This document shows, one piece after another, positions 1 to 8,229 of a stretch of 61,136 nucleotides of DNA. The notes beneath the pieces were generated by a model. That model saw only the letters and a list, made by a program, of their open reading frames with translations, did not search any database and had not been told where the DNA came from. Positions within the stretch are counted from its first letter, which is position 1. The number at the start of each line of letters is the position of its first letter. The stretch is from an uncultured Oscillibacter sp. (GTDB lineage Bacteria; Bacillota; Clostridia; Oscillospirales; Oscillospiraceae), in contig CAJKKQ010000017.1 of the NCBI GenBank assembly GCA_905200545.1, positions 1 through 61,136 of the forward strand, read 5' to 3'. The position numbers and the translations under genes are program-made.

Positions 1-1694
1 CGGGAGATATCGCCGCCGTAGCACTTGGCCAGCACGTCCTTGCGCATGGCCTTGACGGTCTCCCGGGCGATGACCCGGCCGCCGATGGCCGCCTGGACAG
101 GGACCTCGAAGAGCTGGCGGGGAATGTTCTCCTTGAGCTTTTCGCAAAGCCGCCGGGCCCGGGGGTACGCCTTGTCCTTGTGGGCGATAAAGCTCAGGGC
201 GTCCACCCCCTCGCCGTTGAGCTTGAGGTCCACCTTCACCAGCTCACTGGGCCGGTAGCCGGAGAGCTCATAGTCCAGGGAGGCGTAACCCTTGGTGTTG
301 GCCTTGAGGGTGTCGAAGAAATCATAGATGATCTCGTTCAAGGGCATCTGGTAATGGAGCTCCACCAGGTTGGTGTCCAGGTACTGCATGTCCTTGAACT
401 CCCCCCGGCGGTCCTGGCACATGGGCATGATATTGCCCACGTACTCGTTGGGGGCGATGATATTCACCTTGACGTAGGGCTCCTCCGCGTGCTCGATGGT
501 GGCGGGGTCCGGGTAGTTGTGGGGGTTGTCCACCGCCACCATGGTGCCGTCGGTCTTGTAGACGTGGTAGATGACGGAGGGCAGGGTGGTAACGAGATCC
601 AGGTCGAACTCCCGCTCCAGCCGCTCCTGGATGACCTCCATGTGGAGCATGCCCAAAAAGCCGCACCGGAAGCCGAAGCCCAGGGCCACGGAGGATTCCG
701 GCTCAAAGGAGAGGGAGGCGTCGTTGAGCTGGAGCTTTTCCAGGGCGTCCCGCAGATCCGGGTACTTGGACCCGTCCTCGGTGTAGATGCCGCAGTACAC
801 CATGGGCTGCACAGGGCGGTAGCCCGGCAGGGCCTGGGCCGTGGGATTGGCGGCGTCGGTGACGGTGTCGCCCACCCGGGTGTCCTGGACGTTCTTGATG
901 CTGGCGGTGAAATAGCCCACCTCGCCGGCCTCCAGGCTCTGGCAGGGCTCCATACCCAAAGGCAGCAGGTGGCCGCACTCCACCACCTGATAGGTGGCGC
1001 CGGAGGCCATCATCTTCACCTGCTGACCGGTGCGCAAGGTGCCCTCCATGATCCGGAAGTACACGATGACGCCCCGGTAGCTGTCGTACTGGCTGTCGAA
1101 GATCAGGGCCTTCAGGGGGGCCGTCACATCCCCGGTGGGGGCCGGGACGTTCTGCACGATGTCCTCCAGGACGGCCTCGATGTTGATGCCCATTTTGGCG
1201 GAGATCTCCGGGGCGTCCATGGCGGGCAGACCGATGATGTCCTCCACCTCGTGCTTGGCCTTCTGTGGATCCGCGGCAGGCAGGTCGATCTTGTTGAACA
1301 CCGGCAAAATCTCCAGGTCGTGCTCCATGGCAAGGTACGTGTTGGCCAGGGTCTGGGCCTCCACCCCCTGGGTGGAATCCACCACCAGCACCGCGCCCTC
1401 ACAGGCCGCCAGGGAGCGGGAGACCTCGTAGTTGAAGTCTACATGGCCCGGGGTATCGATGAGGTTGAGCTCATAGGTCTGCCCATCCTGGGCCTTGTAG
1501 TTGAGCTTCACCGCCCGGGCCTTGATGGTGATGCCCCGCTCCCGCTCCAGATCCATGTTGTCCAGCAGCTGGGCCTCCATCTCCCGGGCGGAGACGGCAC
1601 CGCACACCTCCAGCAGCCGGTCCGCCAGGGTGGACTTGCCATGGTCAATGTGAGCGATGATGGAAAAATTGCGAATATTGGATTGTTTTGTCAT
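1..1694 (-). CDS. lepA: Elongation factor 4 (LepA), C-terminus cut off by the window edge
   Basis: Ribosomal back-translocating GTPase. The N-terminus contains the G1 motif AHIDHGKST at about residues 14-22, followed by an [10 protein letters not shown]3 motif and an NKIDLP G4 motif. The LepA-type domain [14 protein letters not shown] lies in the middle of the protein. 564 codons are present of the roughly 600 usual for the family; the 3' end lies off the left edge. The ATG at 1694 is preceded by AAGGAGG with a good spacing. The gene is the last on its strand here. Directly upstream lies a hairpin-rich cassette and then a second, truncated copy of this gene's first 21 codons with its own ribosome binding site. 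No promoter was recognised in the upstream 250 bases, so how the gene is transcribed is unclear. Confidence 0.97.
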   Translation of the reverse strand, partial: MTKQSNIRNFSIIAHIDHGKSTLADRLLEVCGAVSAREMEAQLLDNMDLERERGITIKARAVKLNYKAQDGQTYELNLIDTPGHVDFNYEVSRSLAACEGAVLVVDSTQGVEAQTLANTYLAMEHDLEILPVFNKIDLPAADPQKAKHEVEDIIGLPAMDAPEISAKMGINIEAVLEDIVQNVPAPTGDVTAPLKALIFDSQYDSYRGVIVYFRIMEGTLRTGQQVKMMASGATYQVVECGHLLPLGMEPCQSLEAGEVGYFTASIKNVQDTRVGDTVTDAANPTAQALPGYRPVQPMVYCGIYTEDGSKYPDLRDALEKLQLNDASLSFEPESSVALGFGFRCGFLGMLHMEVIQERLEREFDLDLVTTLPSVIYHVYKTDGTMVAVDNPHNYPDPATIEHAEEPYVKVNIIAPNEYVGNIMPMCQDRRGEFKDMQYLDTNLVELHYQMPLNEIIYDFFDTLKANTKGYASLDYELSGYRPSELVKVDLKLNGEGVDALSFIAHKDKAYPRARRLCEKLKENIPRQLFEVPVQAAIGGRVIARETVKAMRKDVLAKCYGGDIS

Positions 1695-1711
1695 ATGGTA
1701 AAACCTCCTTG

Positions 1712-1849
1712 GGCAAGTCCACGCTGTTTCGCGCGGACGCGGGTCCAAGCGTTTTGGCGCAGCCAAAACCTTGCCGCAGGGCGAATTCACTTCGCCCGAG
1801 GATTTCAATCAACAGGGTTCCCACAAAATCCATGGATTTTGTGGGATGC
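1712..1849. repeat. Hairpin-rich cassette between the two copies of the lepA start
   Basis: Three near-perfect hairpins lie in about 100 bases: arms GTTTTGGC/GCCAAAAC (1751-1758, 1762-1769), arms GGGCGAA/TTCGCCC (1779-1785, 1791-1797), and a perfect 26-base palindrome at 1820-1845 built on AAAATCC/GGATTTT. The left end GGCAAGTCC (1712-1720) is an inverted copy of the GGACTTGCC at 1850-1858, which itself lies in the duplicated lepA segment. Nothing here encodes a credible protein. Similar hairpin clusters occur near 11.7 kb, 27.2 kb and 42.4 kb. Confidence 0.75.
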
Positions 1850-1912
1850 GGACTTGCCGTGGTCAATGTGGGCAATGATGGAAAAATTGCGGATATTGGA
1901 TTGTTTTGTCAT
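1805..1912 (-). pseudogene. Truncated duplicate of the lepA 5' end (21 codons)
   Basis: Starting at 1912, the first 21 codons match lepA codons 1-21 exactly at the protein level ([10 protein letters not shown] onward to the GKS of the P-loop). The reading frame then runs 14 codons into the adjoining cassette and stops at 1805. Over 63 nucleotides (1850-1912 against 1632-1694) I count four differences, all third-position and synonymous. A GGAGG ribosome binding site is also duplicated upstream. The product would be a useless 35-residue stub, so this is best read as a scar of an insertion or recombination event, although translation of the stub could still occur. Confidence 0.9.
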
Positions 1913-1929
1913 ACAGGCGAAACCTCCGT

Positions 1930-1950
1930 AAAACGTCCGCTGACGCGGAC
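1930..1950 (-). terminator. Weak terminator-like hairpin after the acyltransferase operon
   Basis: Stem GTCCGC/GCGGAC (1935-1940, 1945-1950) followed on the minus strand by GTTTTA. It lies 12 bases past the stop codon of the SGNH gene. The short T-run makes efficient termination doubtful, so some read-through towards lepA is likely. Confidence 0.4.
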
Positions 1951-1962
1951 AGCTCGAATCGA

Positions 1963-3048
1963 TCAGGGCTGCTGGGCCTTCTGGGCGTTCCAGACGATCC
2001 AGAAGGACTCATCCCAGTATTTCTCGTAGTCATAGTCTACCACAAAATCCCGCCACTGCGCCAGGGTATCCCGGTAGTTTTCTTCCGTCATGCGGCACTC
2101 CCCCGCCGCCATCTTGGCAAGCACCTGGGTGCAGACGGCACCGGAGTGGTGGACATAGTCGCAGTAGTTGTCCAGATCCAGCACGATATCCGGATCCATC
2201 AGGAAATTGTAAAGGCGGACATTGTCGTATTGCAGCAGCCGTTCACAGGCCAGATCCAGAGCGGCGAACACCGCCTCCGTCTCCCCCAGCCGGGCAGTCT
2301 TGTCCCAGAAGAGGATGCTGTAGGGCGGGAAGAAAATGTCGAATTCCGTCTCCGGATGGGCGGTGATCCAGCCCTCCACCACGTCCAGGTTGTCACTGGC
2401 GTGGCGAAGATAGGCATCCGCCGGCAGCGTCTCCCCGGTGATCTCCGGCCGGGTGTAGTTGGCCAGGGCGGTGGCGTGGTTCCACCACACGTCCCCGTCC
2501 CAGGTGAAGCCCTCGTCCAGGGTGTCCGCCTCGTCCCAGCGGTTGGCCATGAGCACGTAGGCGCTGTAATAGAGGGTGTCCTTGTTGATGAGGTATTTCA
2601 CATCGTCAAAGGGATTTCCGTTGTAGAGATAGTCCGGCATGGCGGAGGTCAGGCCGCTCTCATCCCGCACCAGGATGTTGGCATCCAGGCCGAAGATCAC
2701 CCGCTGGGGATCCTGGCTGCGGAAAAGGACGTCCATGGTCTTGTCAAACTCGCTGAGGTAGCCGTCGGGAATGGTAATGCGCACCGCTGTGGTGCCGAAG
2801 GTCCCGGCGATCTCACTGCGGCGGTAATTGGCGGCCAGAGACGTGCCCATAAGCACCGTGTCCGCCGGTACGTTTTTGGCAAGGCCCGCCGCCTGGTAGC
2901 GCTCGCTGAAGAGCACCGGATCCCAGTCCTCCGGAATGCGGTAATAGAGGCAGGGATCCACGAAGTACACCACGGCGGCGCATGCTGCCAGCAGCACGGC
3001 GCACGCCGCCAGAAGGCCGCAGACCCAGCGCTTGTATGCTTGTTTCAT
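1963..3048 (-). CDS. SGNH-fold accessory protein of an MBOAT acylation system (AlgJ/DltD-like)
   Basis: A 361-residue protein with one N-terminal membrane segment (about residues 8-30), so the bulk should lie outside the membrane. The segment VLMGTSLAANYRRSE around Ser70 resembles the nucleophile block of SGNH hydrolase-like partners of membrane-bound O-acyltransferases (family knowledge: AlgJ/AlgX and DltD types). A D-x-x-H-type element may be the DYVHHSG stretch near the C-terminus. It lies 10 bases downstream of the MBOAT gene, which supports a joint role in adding acyl groups, probably acetyl, to an extracellular polymer. The polymer cannot be named from this window because no polysaccharide synthesis genes are adjacent. 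Confidence 0.7.
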   Translation of the reverse strand: MKQAYKRWVCGLLAACAVLLAACAAVVYFVDPCLYYRIPEDWDPVLFSERYQAAGLAKNVPADTVLMGTSLAANYRRSEIAGTFGTTAVRITIPDGYLSEFDKTMDVLFRSQDPQRVIFGLDANILVRDESGLTSAMPDYLYNGNPFDDVKYLINKDTLYYSAYVLMANRWDEADTLDEGFTWDGDVWWNHATALANYTRPEITGETLPADAYLRHASDNLDVVEGWITAHPETEFDIFFPPYSILFWDKTARLGETEAVFAALDLACERLLQYDNVRLYNFLMDPDIVLDLDNYCDYVHHSGAVCTQVLAKMAAGECRMTEENYRDTLAQWRDFVVDYDYEKYWDESFWIVWNAQKAQQP

Positions 3049-3058
3049 AACGGCCTCC

Positions 3059-4483
3059 TCAGAAATTGGAATAGATAAAAGTGGTGATGCCCGTAAAGGA
3101 CAGGATAGACCACACCATCACCACCGTCAGCCCCGCGGCCCGCCAGAAGGTGGGGCGGAAGCTGTCCATGCGGGAGATGGTGTTCCGGGGCCAGAGGACC
3201 ATGATGAGGCCCACGCCGTAGAGGCCCACCACCCGGAAAATATTCATCCAGGGAGTCAGGGCCGGCAGGATCATCTCCAGCGCCCCCGTCTCCTTGGAGA
3301 ACAGGGCATCCAGCAGCCAGGGCTCCGGCTTGGCAAGGCCCCCGGTAAGGGCCGTGCGCAGCAGCTCCACGGCGCCGGTGAGATCCGGCGCCCGGAAGAA
3401 GACCCAGGCGATGTTGACGAACAAAAAGGTCAGCCCCCAGCGCACCAGACGGGGCAGCCGGTCCCGGGAGGGCCCCCAGGCTCGCTCGATGACCTGGGCC
3501 AGACCGTGGAGGGCGCCCCAGATCAAAAAGGTCCACCCGGCCCCGTGCCAGAAGCCGCTGACCAGGAAGATCACCATGATGTTGAGGCATGTCCGCCCCT
3601 TCCCCCGGCGGCTGCCGCCCAGGGGGAAGTACACGCACTCCCGGAGGAAGCTGGTGAGGGTGATGTGCCAGCGCTTCCAGAACTCCCCGATGGAGAGGCT
3701 GCGGTAAGGGGAATTGAAGTTCACCGGCAGCCGGATCCCCAGGATCCGGGCAACGCCGGCGGCAATGTCGCAGTAGCCGGAAAAGTCAAAGTACAGCTGG
3801 AAGGTATAGCCCAGAATCACCAGCCAGGCCGCCGGAGCGGAGAGCTCCGCCAGGCGGTCCCAGCCGTTGTTCACCACGGCACCGAAGGAGTCCGCCAGCA
3901 GCACCTTTTTGGCGGTGCCGCACGAGATGGCGTAGAGCCCGGCGGCGGCCCCCTCCCACCCCGGGCGCAGGAAGTCCTCACCGGTCAGCTGGGGGAAGAA
4001 GTCCCCGGGCTTCAGGATGGGGCCGGAGGTGACGGTGGGGAAAAAGAAGGCAAAGAGGAACGGCCGCTCGTCCTGGGCGGGGACATAGGCTCCGGTATAG
4101 ACCTCTTTCAAAAGCCACAGCTGCTGGAAGGTAAAAAAGCTCAATCCCAGAGGCACCCAGCCGATGGAGAGGGCGCCGCCGGTGAAAAAGCCCGTGTACT
4201 TGAAGGCCAGCAGCACCGCCACATGCCAGATGCACGCCAAAGCCAGCACCCGGCGGCGGTCACGGCACGCCGGATCCGTCAAGCGCAGCAGGGCCGCCCG
4301 GGTCACCACCACGCCCACCGCCAGCACCAAAAAGCTCTGCCAGCCGCCGCCCGCCAGGTAGAACACCAGGCACGCCACCTCCAGCGCCGCCAGGGCGGAG
4401 GAGGTGCTCTTCCGGCACAGGATCAGGCAAACCGCCGCCGTCACCGCCAGGAAGAGGAGGAAAGAAAGGGACTGGAAGCTCAT
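3059..4483 (-). CDS. MBOAT family O-acyltransferase (AlgI/DltB-like)
   Basis: A 474-residue polytopic membrane protein with the MBOAT hallmarks: GEFWKRWHITLTSFLRECVY followed by a FPLGGSR element, then SGFWHGAGWTFLIWG. The two histidines in WHIT and FWHG correspond to the catalytic histidines of the family. It is expected to move an acyl group across the cytoplasmic membrane onto a cell-surface polymer, with the SGNH protein encoded just downstream. Its ATG overlaps the stop codon of the XRE regulator (ATGA), so the two genes are translationally coupled. The polymer substrate is unknown. Confidence 0.88.
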   Translation of the reverse strand: MSFQSLSFLLFLAVTAAVCLILCRKSTSSALAALEVACLVFYLAGGGWQSFLVLAVGVVVTRAALLRLTDPACRDRRRVLALACIWHVAVLLAFKYTGFFTGGALSIGWVPLGLSFFTFQQLWLLKEVYTGAYVPAQDERPFLFAFFFPTVTSGPILKPGDFFPQLTGEDFLRPGWEGAAAGLYAISCGTAKKVLLADSFGAVVNNGWDRLAELSAPAAWLVILGYTFQLYFDFSGYCDIAAGVARILGIRLPVNFNSPYRSLSIGEFWKRWHITLTSFLRECVYFPLGGSRRGKGRTCLNIMVIFLVSGFWHGAGWTFLIWGALHGLAQVIERAWGPSRDRLPRLVRWGLTFLFVNIAWVFFRAPDLTGAVELLRTALTGGLAKPEPWLLDALFSKETGALEMILPALTPWMNIFRVVGLYGVGLIMVLWPRNTISRMDSFRPTFWRAAGLTVVMVWSILSFTGITTFIYSNF

Positions 4484-5163
4484 GTGTCACGCTCCGTCAG
4501 GCCGCTGAGCCGGGCGTCCGCCCCGCTGAGCACCTGGGTGAGGCTCTGATTGCGTCCGGGGTAGGCGGCAGCAAGGGCCTCGGCGGAGAGGTCCGGGAAG
4601 TCCGCCTTCCGGGCGGCCTGGCCCCGCAGGGCCCGGGCATAGGTCAGCTCCGAGAGCTTCATGTCCGCGGAGGCCGCGTCCATGGTGCACCCGGCGGGAT
4701 CCAGGGAGAAGTAGGCCTCATTGGCCCCGGCGACGCGGTAAAAGTGGCGGTAGAGCTGATAGACCGCCGTGCCCAGGTAGGCGGCGGCGGCGTTGATGGC
4801 CTGCTTGTCCCCCAGCTTGCCCAGAAGGCCGAAGAGCACCCCCACCGCGCCGGAGAGGAGCTTGCTCTGGAGGGTGGCCAGAACGCTGCCCTGGAGGACG
4901 TTGCCGGGCTCGGAGGCGCTGAGGATCTCCTCGGTGGTGAGCATGCTGCCGTCCCGGGACAGGGTGCGGCCCAAAATGAAATCCGCGGAGACGTGGTAAT
5001 AGTCGCAGGCCCGCACCACGAAGGCCAGACCCGGCTCCCGGATACCGTTTTCATAGTGGCTCAGCAGCGCCTGGGAAATGCCCAGATCCCCGGCGGCGGT
5101 ACGCTGGGACACGCCCCGCTCCTGCCGCAGCAGGGACAGCGTGCGGGAAAATTCGGATGCCAT
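4480..5163 (-). CDS. XRE-family transcriptional regulator
   Basis: A 227-residue protein with an N-terminal helix-turn-helix: LLRQERGVSQRTAAGDLGIS, then QALLSHYENGIREPGLAFVV, typical of XRE proteins, covering about residues 6-60. The C-terminal two thirds show no domain I recognise. The ATG at 5163 is chosen over the ATG at 5217 because AAAGGAG lies 9 bases before it and the earlier ATG falls inside the terminator hairpin. The gene heads an operon with the MBOAT and SGNH genes (ATGA overlap), so it probably controls surface acylation and may regulate its own promoter. A leader terminator lies between the promoter and this start. Confidence 0.87.
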   Translation of the reverse strand: MASEFSRTLSLLRQERGVSQRTAAGDLGISQALLSHYENGIREPGLAFVVRACDYYHVSADFILGRTLSRDGSMLTTEEILSASEPGNVLQGSVLATLQSKLLSGAVGVLFGLLGKLGDKQAINAAAAYLGTAVYQLYRHFYRVAGANEAYFSLDPAGCTMDAASADMKLSELTYARALRGQAARKADFPDLSAEALAAAYPGRNQSLTQVLSGADARLSGLTERDT

Positions 5164-5203
5164 AGATTCTCTCTCCTTTGGGAAGTCTTCCATCCTCCGG
5201 CAC

Positions 5204-5231
5204 AAAAAAGCAGACATTTTGCAATGTCTGC
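5204..5231 (-). terminator. Intrinsic terminator inside the leader of the XRE-MBOAT operon (attenuator candidate)
   Basis: Perfect 9-bp stem GCAGACATT/AATGTCTGC (5210-5218, 5223-5231) with a four-base loop, followed on the minus strand by TTTTTT (5209-5204). It lies downstream of the promoter at 5268-5296 and upstream of the XRE ribosome binding site. Transcripts from that promoter must pass it to reach the operon. The repeated CTGCGGCAGCGGCAG just before the stem could form a competing structure. Confidence 0.7.
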
Positions 5232-5267
5232 CGCTGCCGCAGGGTCTTTATCAAATACGCAGGGTAT

Positions 5268-5296
5268 ATTCTAGCAAAAAGGATACGAAATGTAAA
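5268..5296 (-). promoter_or_regulatory. Sigma-A type promoter of the XRE-MBOAT-SGNH operon
   Basis: On the minus strand TTTACA (5296-5291), a 17-base spacer, then TAGAAT (5273-5268). Both boxes are close to consensus. The expected transcript start is near 5261, about 30 bases ahead of the leader terminator. Confidence 0.75.
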
Positions 5297-5338
5297 GAAG
5301 GAACCCCTGTTTTTTCCCGTTTTTTCGCCCCGGCGGGC

Positions 5339-5373
5339 AAAAAAACGCCCCGGCGCCCGCCCGGGGCGCCGGG
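5339..5373 (-). terminator. Intrinsic terminator of the HAD phosphatase gene
   Basis: Ten-base-pair GC stem CCCGGCGCCC/GGGCGCCGGG (5349-5358, 5364-5373) followed on the minus strand by seven T residues. It lies 13 bases beyond the stop codon of the phosphatase gene and separates it from the XRE operon. Confidence 0.85.
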
Positions 5374-5386
5374 AACGCGGTCTTTT

Positions 5387-6265
5387 TCAGAACAGCCCCA
5401 CCTGATCCGGCAGCACGTCGCCGCCGATGGAGCGCATCTGCCGGGCATTCTGCTCCCCCAGCCGGTCGGTGATGGCGATTTTGCGGATGATGTCCTTGAC
5501 GGTGGTATCCAGGACGGTACCCTCCGAGTAGTCCGCCGGGAAGATGAAATCCACCCGTCCCTTGGAGAGCAGATCCTCCACCCCCTGGCGGTTGGCGGAC
5601 TGGTACACGGCAATGGCCTGGCCGCCGTAGGCCCGCATCATCTTCATGCAGGGCACATCGGAGAGGCCGTCCCCCACATAGACCATGTTGTGGAAGGGGA
5701 CCCGCTTGGAGTCGTCCGGCATGGAGTCGTTGAGGGTCTTGTCGTCGGAGACATCCAGCACGCCCTTGTTGATCCGGTAGACGAACTGGGTTTTGGCGGT
5801 GAAGTTCACCGCCAGCTTGGGCCACACGGGGACGCCCCCCTGGTCGTAGTAGAACTCGCTGGCGTAGATCTCCTTGAACTCCCCGCTGATACTGGATCCC
5901 TCGATGATCTCCCGGAGGCCGGAGGAGATGATGTAATGCTCCACCTGGACCCCCTGCCGGGCTCCGAATTCATTGATGCGCCGGAACCAGGTGTCCACCC
6001 CGGGAAAGAGGACGATGCTCCGGCCCTTTTCCACCAGGTCCTCCCGGGTAAAGGGATGCCCCCGGCGCTCCGCCTCCCGGATCATGGTGAACATATACGC
6101 CAGAATCCCGTCCATGCGGCAGGCCCGGCCAAAGCCGTTGGCCTCCGCCCAGAACTCCCCGGGGGTCATGCCCAGGCTGGGGATAAAGGCGTAATTCTGC
6201 ATGTCGGTGGTGCAAAGGGTCTTGTCAAAGTCATACAAAAAGGCCACGATGGGCTGCTGGTCCAT
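5387..6265 (-). CDS. HAD-family phosphatase
   Basis: A 292-residue soluble protein. The N-terminal motif FLYDFDKTLCT (D-x-D-x-T/L type) around residue 11 carries the nucleophilic aspartate of haloacid dehalogenase-like phosphatases. A later VYVGDGLSDVPCM provides the GDxxxD-type magnesium site, and IISSGLREII provides the motif II serine. Its size resembles phosphoserine-phosphatase-like HAD enzymes, but the substrate cannot be told. The ATG at 6265 has GGGAGGAG six bases before it; the in-frame ATG at 6307 lies in the preceding terminator. The gene is bounded by terminators on both sides and looks monocistronic. Confidence 0.87.
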   Translation of the reverse strand: MDQQPIVAFLYDFDKTLCTTDMQNYAFIPSLGMTPGEFWAEANGFGRACRMDGILAYMFTMIREAERRGHPFTREDLVEKGRSIVLFPGVDTWFRRINEFGARQGVQVEHYIISSGLREIIEGSSISGEFKEIYASEFYYDQGGVPVWPKLAVNFTAKTQFVYRINKGVLDVSDDKTLNDSMPDDSKRVPFHNMVYVGDGLSDVPCMKMMRAYGGQAIAVYQSANRQGVEDLLSKGRVDFIFPADYSEGTVLDTTVKDIIRKIAITDRLGEQNARQMRSIGGDVLPDQVGLF

Positions 6266-6290
6266 GGCGGGCTCCTCCCTTCCGGATGGC

Positions 6291-6320
6291 AAAAAGGCGG
6301 CCCTCACGAGCCGCCTTTTT
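6291..6320 (-). terminator. Intrinsic terminator of divIVA
   Basis: Stem GGCGGC/GCCGCC (6296-6301, 6310-6315) flanked by five A and five T residues, six bases after the divIVA stop codon. The symmetric A/T flanks mean it could act in both directions. Confidence 0.8.
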
Positions 6321-6325
6321 CATAC

Positions 6326-7036
6326 TCAGTCGCCGCTGTAATTGCGGCCGAATTTCAGATCGTCCAGATTGATGCGGCGGGTGGCATCCAGATCCCCGTC
6401 ATCCCGGGCGAAGGGATCCCCCTCGGGATAGTCCAGGGCGGAGGTCTCCTCCGCCGGCTCGCCGGACTCGGCGCCCTCCTCAGCGGGCACCTCCCCCTGA
6501 TCCTGCTCGGCAAAGGCCGCCATCACCCGCTCCTCGATCTCCTGGACGGGAGGCTCCTCCTTGGCGGGTGCGGCGCTTACGGATACCGGCGCCTTGGGCA
6601 GCTGATCCAAAAACTGCATCTGTTTGGCGCACAGGTCCCGGCTTTGGGTGATGAACCGGGAGAGCTCCTCCTGGCCCTGGCGCAGGCGGTCTTCCGCCTC
6701 CTGCAGCTCCCGGCGCAGCTCCTCCAGGCGGGCGTGGGCCTCGGCCTCCGCCTTGGCCACCAGCTCGTCCCGCTTGGCCTCCGCCTCGTGGACGATGGAG
6801 TCCGCCATCTTCTGGGCGGTGAGCAGGGTGGCCCGCATGGAATCCTCGGTGGCGCGGTAATCCTCCACCTTCTCCACCAGGACCTTCATTTTGGATTTGA
6901 GCGCCGCGTTCTCCTTGTAGAGCGCGGTATAGTCATCGGTCAGTTCATCCAGGAACTCGTCCACCATGGCCATGTTATATCCGCCCATGACCGCCTTGGA
7001 GAACGCATGGGTGGAAACTTCCTGCGGTGTCAGCAT
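6326..7036 (-). CDS. divIVA: DivIVA-domain cell-division/polarity protein
   Basis: A 236-residue protein that starts MLTPQEVSTHAFSKAVMGGYNMAMVDEFLD, the DivIVA membrane-binding N-terminal domain. A long coiled coil follows (about residues 30-130, rich in E, K, R, A), then an acidic low-complexity tail ending in NLDDLKFGRNYSGD. DivIVA proteins sense curved membranes at poles and septa and recruit partners. It is the last gene of the yggS-sepF-divIVA group, matching the conserved division cluster of Firmicutes. The acidic tail is longer than in many homologues and is probably disordered. Confidence 0.92.
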   Translation of the reverse strand: MLTPQEVSTHAFSKAVMGGYNMAMVDEFLDELTDDYTALYKENAALKSKMKVLVEKVEDYRATEDSMRATLLTAQKMADSIVHEAEAKRDELVAKAEAEAHARLEELRRELQEAEDRLRQGQEELSRFITQSRDLCAKQMQFLDQLPKAPVSVSAAPAKEEPPVQEIEERVMAAFAEQDQGEVPAEEGAESGEPAEETSALDYPEGDPFARDDGDLDATRRINLDDLKFGRNYSGD

Positions 7037-7074
7037 ATTGACTCGTTACCCCCTATTCCGGCGCGCGATTGCCG

Positions 7075-7512
7075 TCAAAAATACAGTCCGTTGCTTTCCA
7101 GCTCGTCGATGAGATCGCCCTCGATATCCACATGGTAGGGCGTGATGATGTACGTGTTGGCGGCCACCTTCTTGATCTTGCCCTCGCCAGCGTAGGCCAC
7201 GCCGGACAAAAAGTCGATGAGGCGGCGGGCGATGTCCTTGTTGGTGGACTCCAGGTTCAGCACCACCGTGCGCTTGTCCTTGAGATGGTCGGCGATCTCG
7301 GAGGCGTTTTCAAACCGCTCCGGCTTCACCAGCACCACCTTCAGCTGGGTGGTGGCGTGGATGTTCACCACCTTGTTCCGGCGGTCCTCCGCCTTGGGAC
7401 GGCGGTCTTCAAAGACGGTGTCCCGGCGGGACGTGTCGTCAAAATCGTCGTACTCCTCGTCCTCGTCCTCATAGGGATGGGTCCATTTCTTCAGTTCATC
7501 TAAAATGCTCAT
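7075..7512 (-). CDS. sepF: Cell division protein SepF
   Basis: A 145-residue protein. The N-terminal MSILDELKKWTHP is the amphipathic membrane-binding helix. A short acidic linker is followed by the SepF core with KVVNIHATTQLKVVLVKPE and the later VLNLESTNKDIARRLIDFLSG. SepF anchors FtsZ to the membrane and bundles it. The ATG at 7512 is preceded by GGAGG with 5 bases between; an ATG four codons earlier lacks such a site. It is followed by divIVA and preceded by yggS with a 24-base gap. Confidence 0.95.
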   Translation of the reverse strand: MSILDELKKWTHPYEDEDEEYDDFDDTSRRDTVFEDRRPKAEDRRNKVVNIHATTQLKVVLVKPERFENASEIADHLKDKRTVVLNLESTNKDIARRLIDFLSGVAYAGEGKIKKVAANTYIITPYHVDIEGDLIDELESNGLYF

Positions 7513-7536
7513 GGCAACCTCCAAACGCCCCGGGCG

Positions 7537-8229
7537 TCAGGCGTAGTGGCGCGCGCCGAAGATGGCGGTGCCCACCCGCACCATGGTGGCGCCGGCCCGG
7601 ATGGCATCCGGATAGTCGGCGCTCATGCCCATGGACAAACAGTCTAATTCATTATGGAACAATTTTGCATTTATGTCAACATAAAGTCCCCGGACTTCCT
7701 GAAAATACCTGATATTTTCCTCCCGGGAATCATCTGCGGGGGGAATCGTCATCAATCCCCGCACCCGCACGTGGGGGCAGTCCAGGGCTGCCCGGGCCGC
7801 GTCCATGACCTCCTCCGGGGCGAAGCCGCTCTTGGCCTCCTCCCGGCCGATGTTCACCTCCAGCAGAATATCCTGTACCAAGCCCTTGGCGGCGGCCACC
7901 TTTTCGATCTCCTGGAGCAGCGGCACCGAGCCCACCGACTGGATCAGGGCCACATGGCCCACCACCTGCTTGACCTTGTTGCGCTGGAGGTGGCCGATGA
8001 AGTGCAGCGGCGCGCCGTCATAGGCGTTTTGCGAGAGCTTCTCCGTCATCTCCTGGACCCGGTTCTCCCCCAGGGCGTCAATGCCGGCGGCGATGGCCTC
8101 CCGGCAGGCGTCGGCGCCGTTCATCTTGCTGGCGCCCACCAGGGTGATCTCCCCCACGTCCCGGCCGGTCTCCCGGCACACGTCGGCGATGGTGCTGCGC
8201 ACCTTGGCAATGTTTTCCGCGATTGACAT
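7537..8229 (-). CDS. yggS: PLP homeostasis protein, YggS/YlmE family
   Basis: A 230-residue pyridoxal-phosphate-binding TIM-barrel protein. The PLP lysine lies in LVGASKMNG, and GLMTIPPADDS, LSMGMSADYPDAIRAGATMVRVGTAIFG are the usual family blocks. It is thought to buffer PLP and influence amino acid metabolism. It sits directly upstream of sepF as in many Firmicutes. The ATG at 8229 is used because AGGAAGG precedes it. The stretch coding about residues 165-200 (near 7640-7735) is clearly more AT-rich than the rest of the gene and its neighbours, although the protein is intact. Confidence 0.92.
   Translation of the reverse strand: MSIAENIAKVRSTIADVCRETGRDVGEITLVGASKMNGADACREAIAAGIDALGENRVQEMTEKLSQNAYDGAPLHFIGHLQRNKVKQVVGHVALIQSVGSVPLLQEIEKVAAAKGLVQDILLEVNIGREEAKSGFAPEEVMDAARAALDCPHVRVRGLMTIPPADDSREENIRYFQEVRGLYVDINAKLFHNELDCLSMGMSADYPDAIRAGATMVRVGTAIFGARHYA

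Noticed and set aside
180..1931. Long plus-strand open frame opposite lepA
   Set aside because: Antisense shadow of lepA with low-complexity composition. The same applies to the long opposite frames over mutL, mutS, ileS, the HlyD-like gene, mnmE, PBP2, the VanW gene and the amylase gene.
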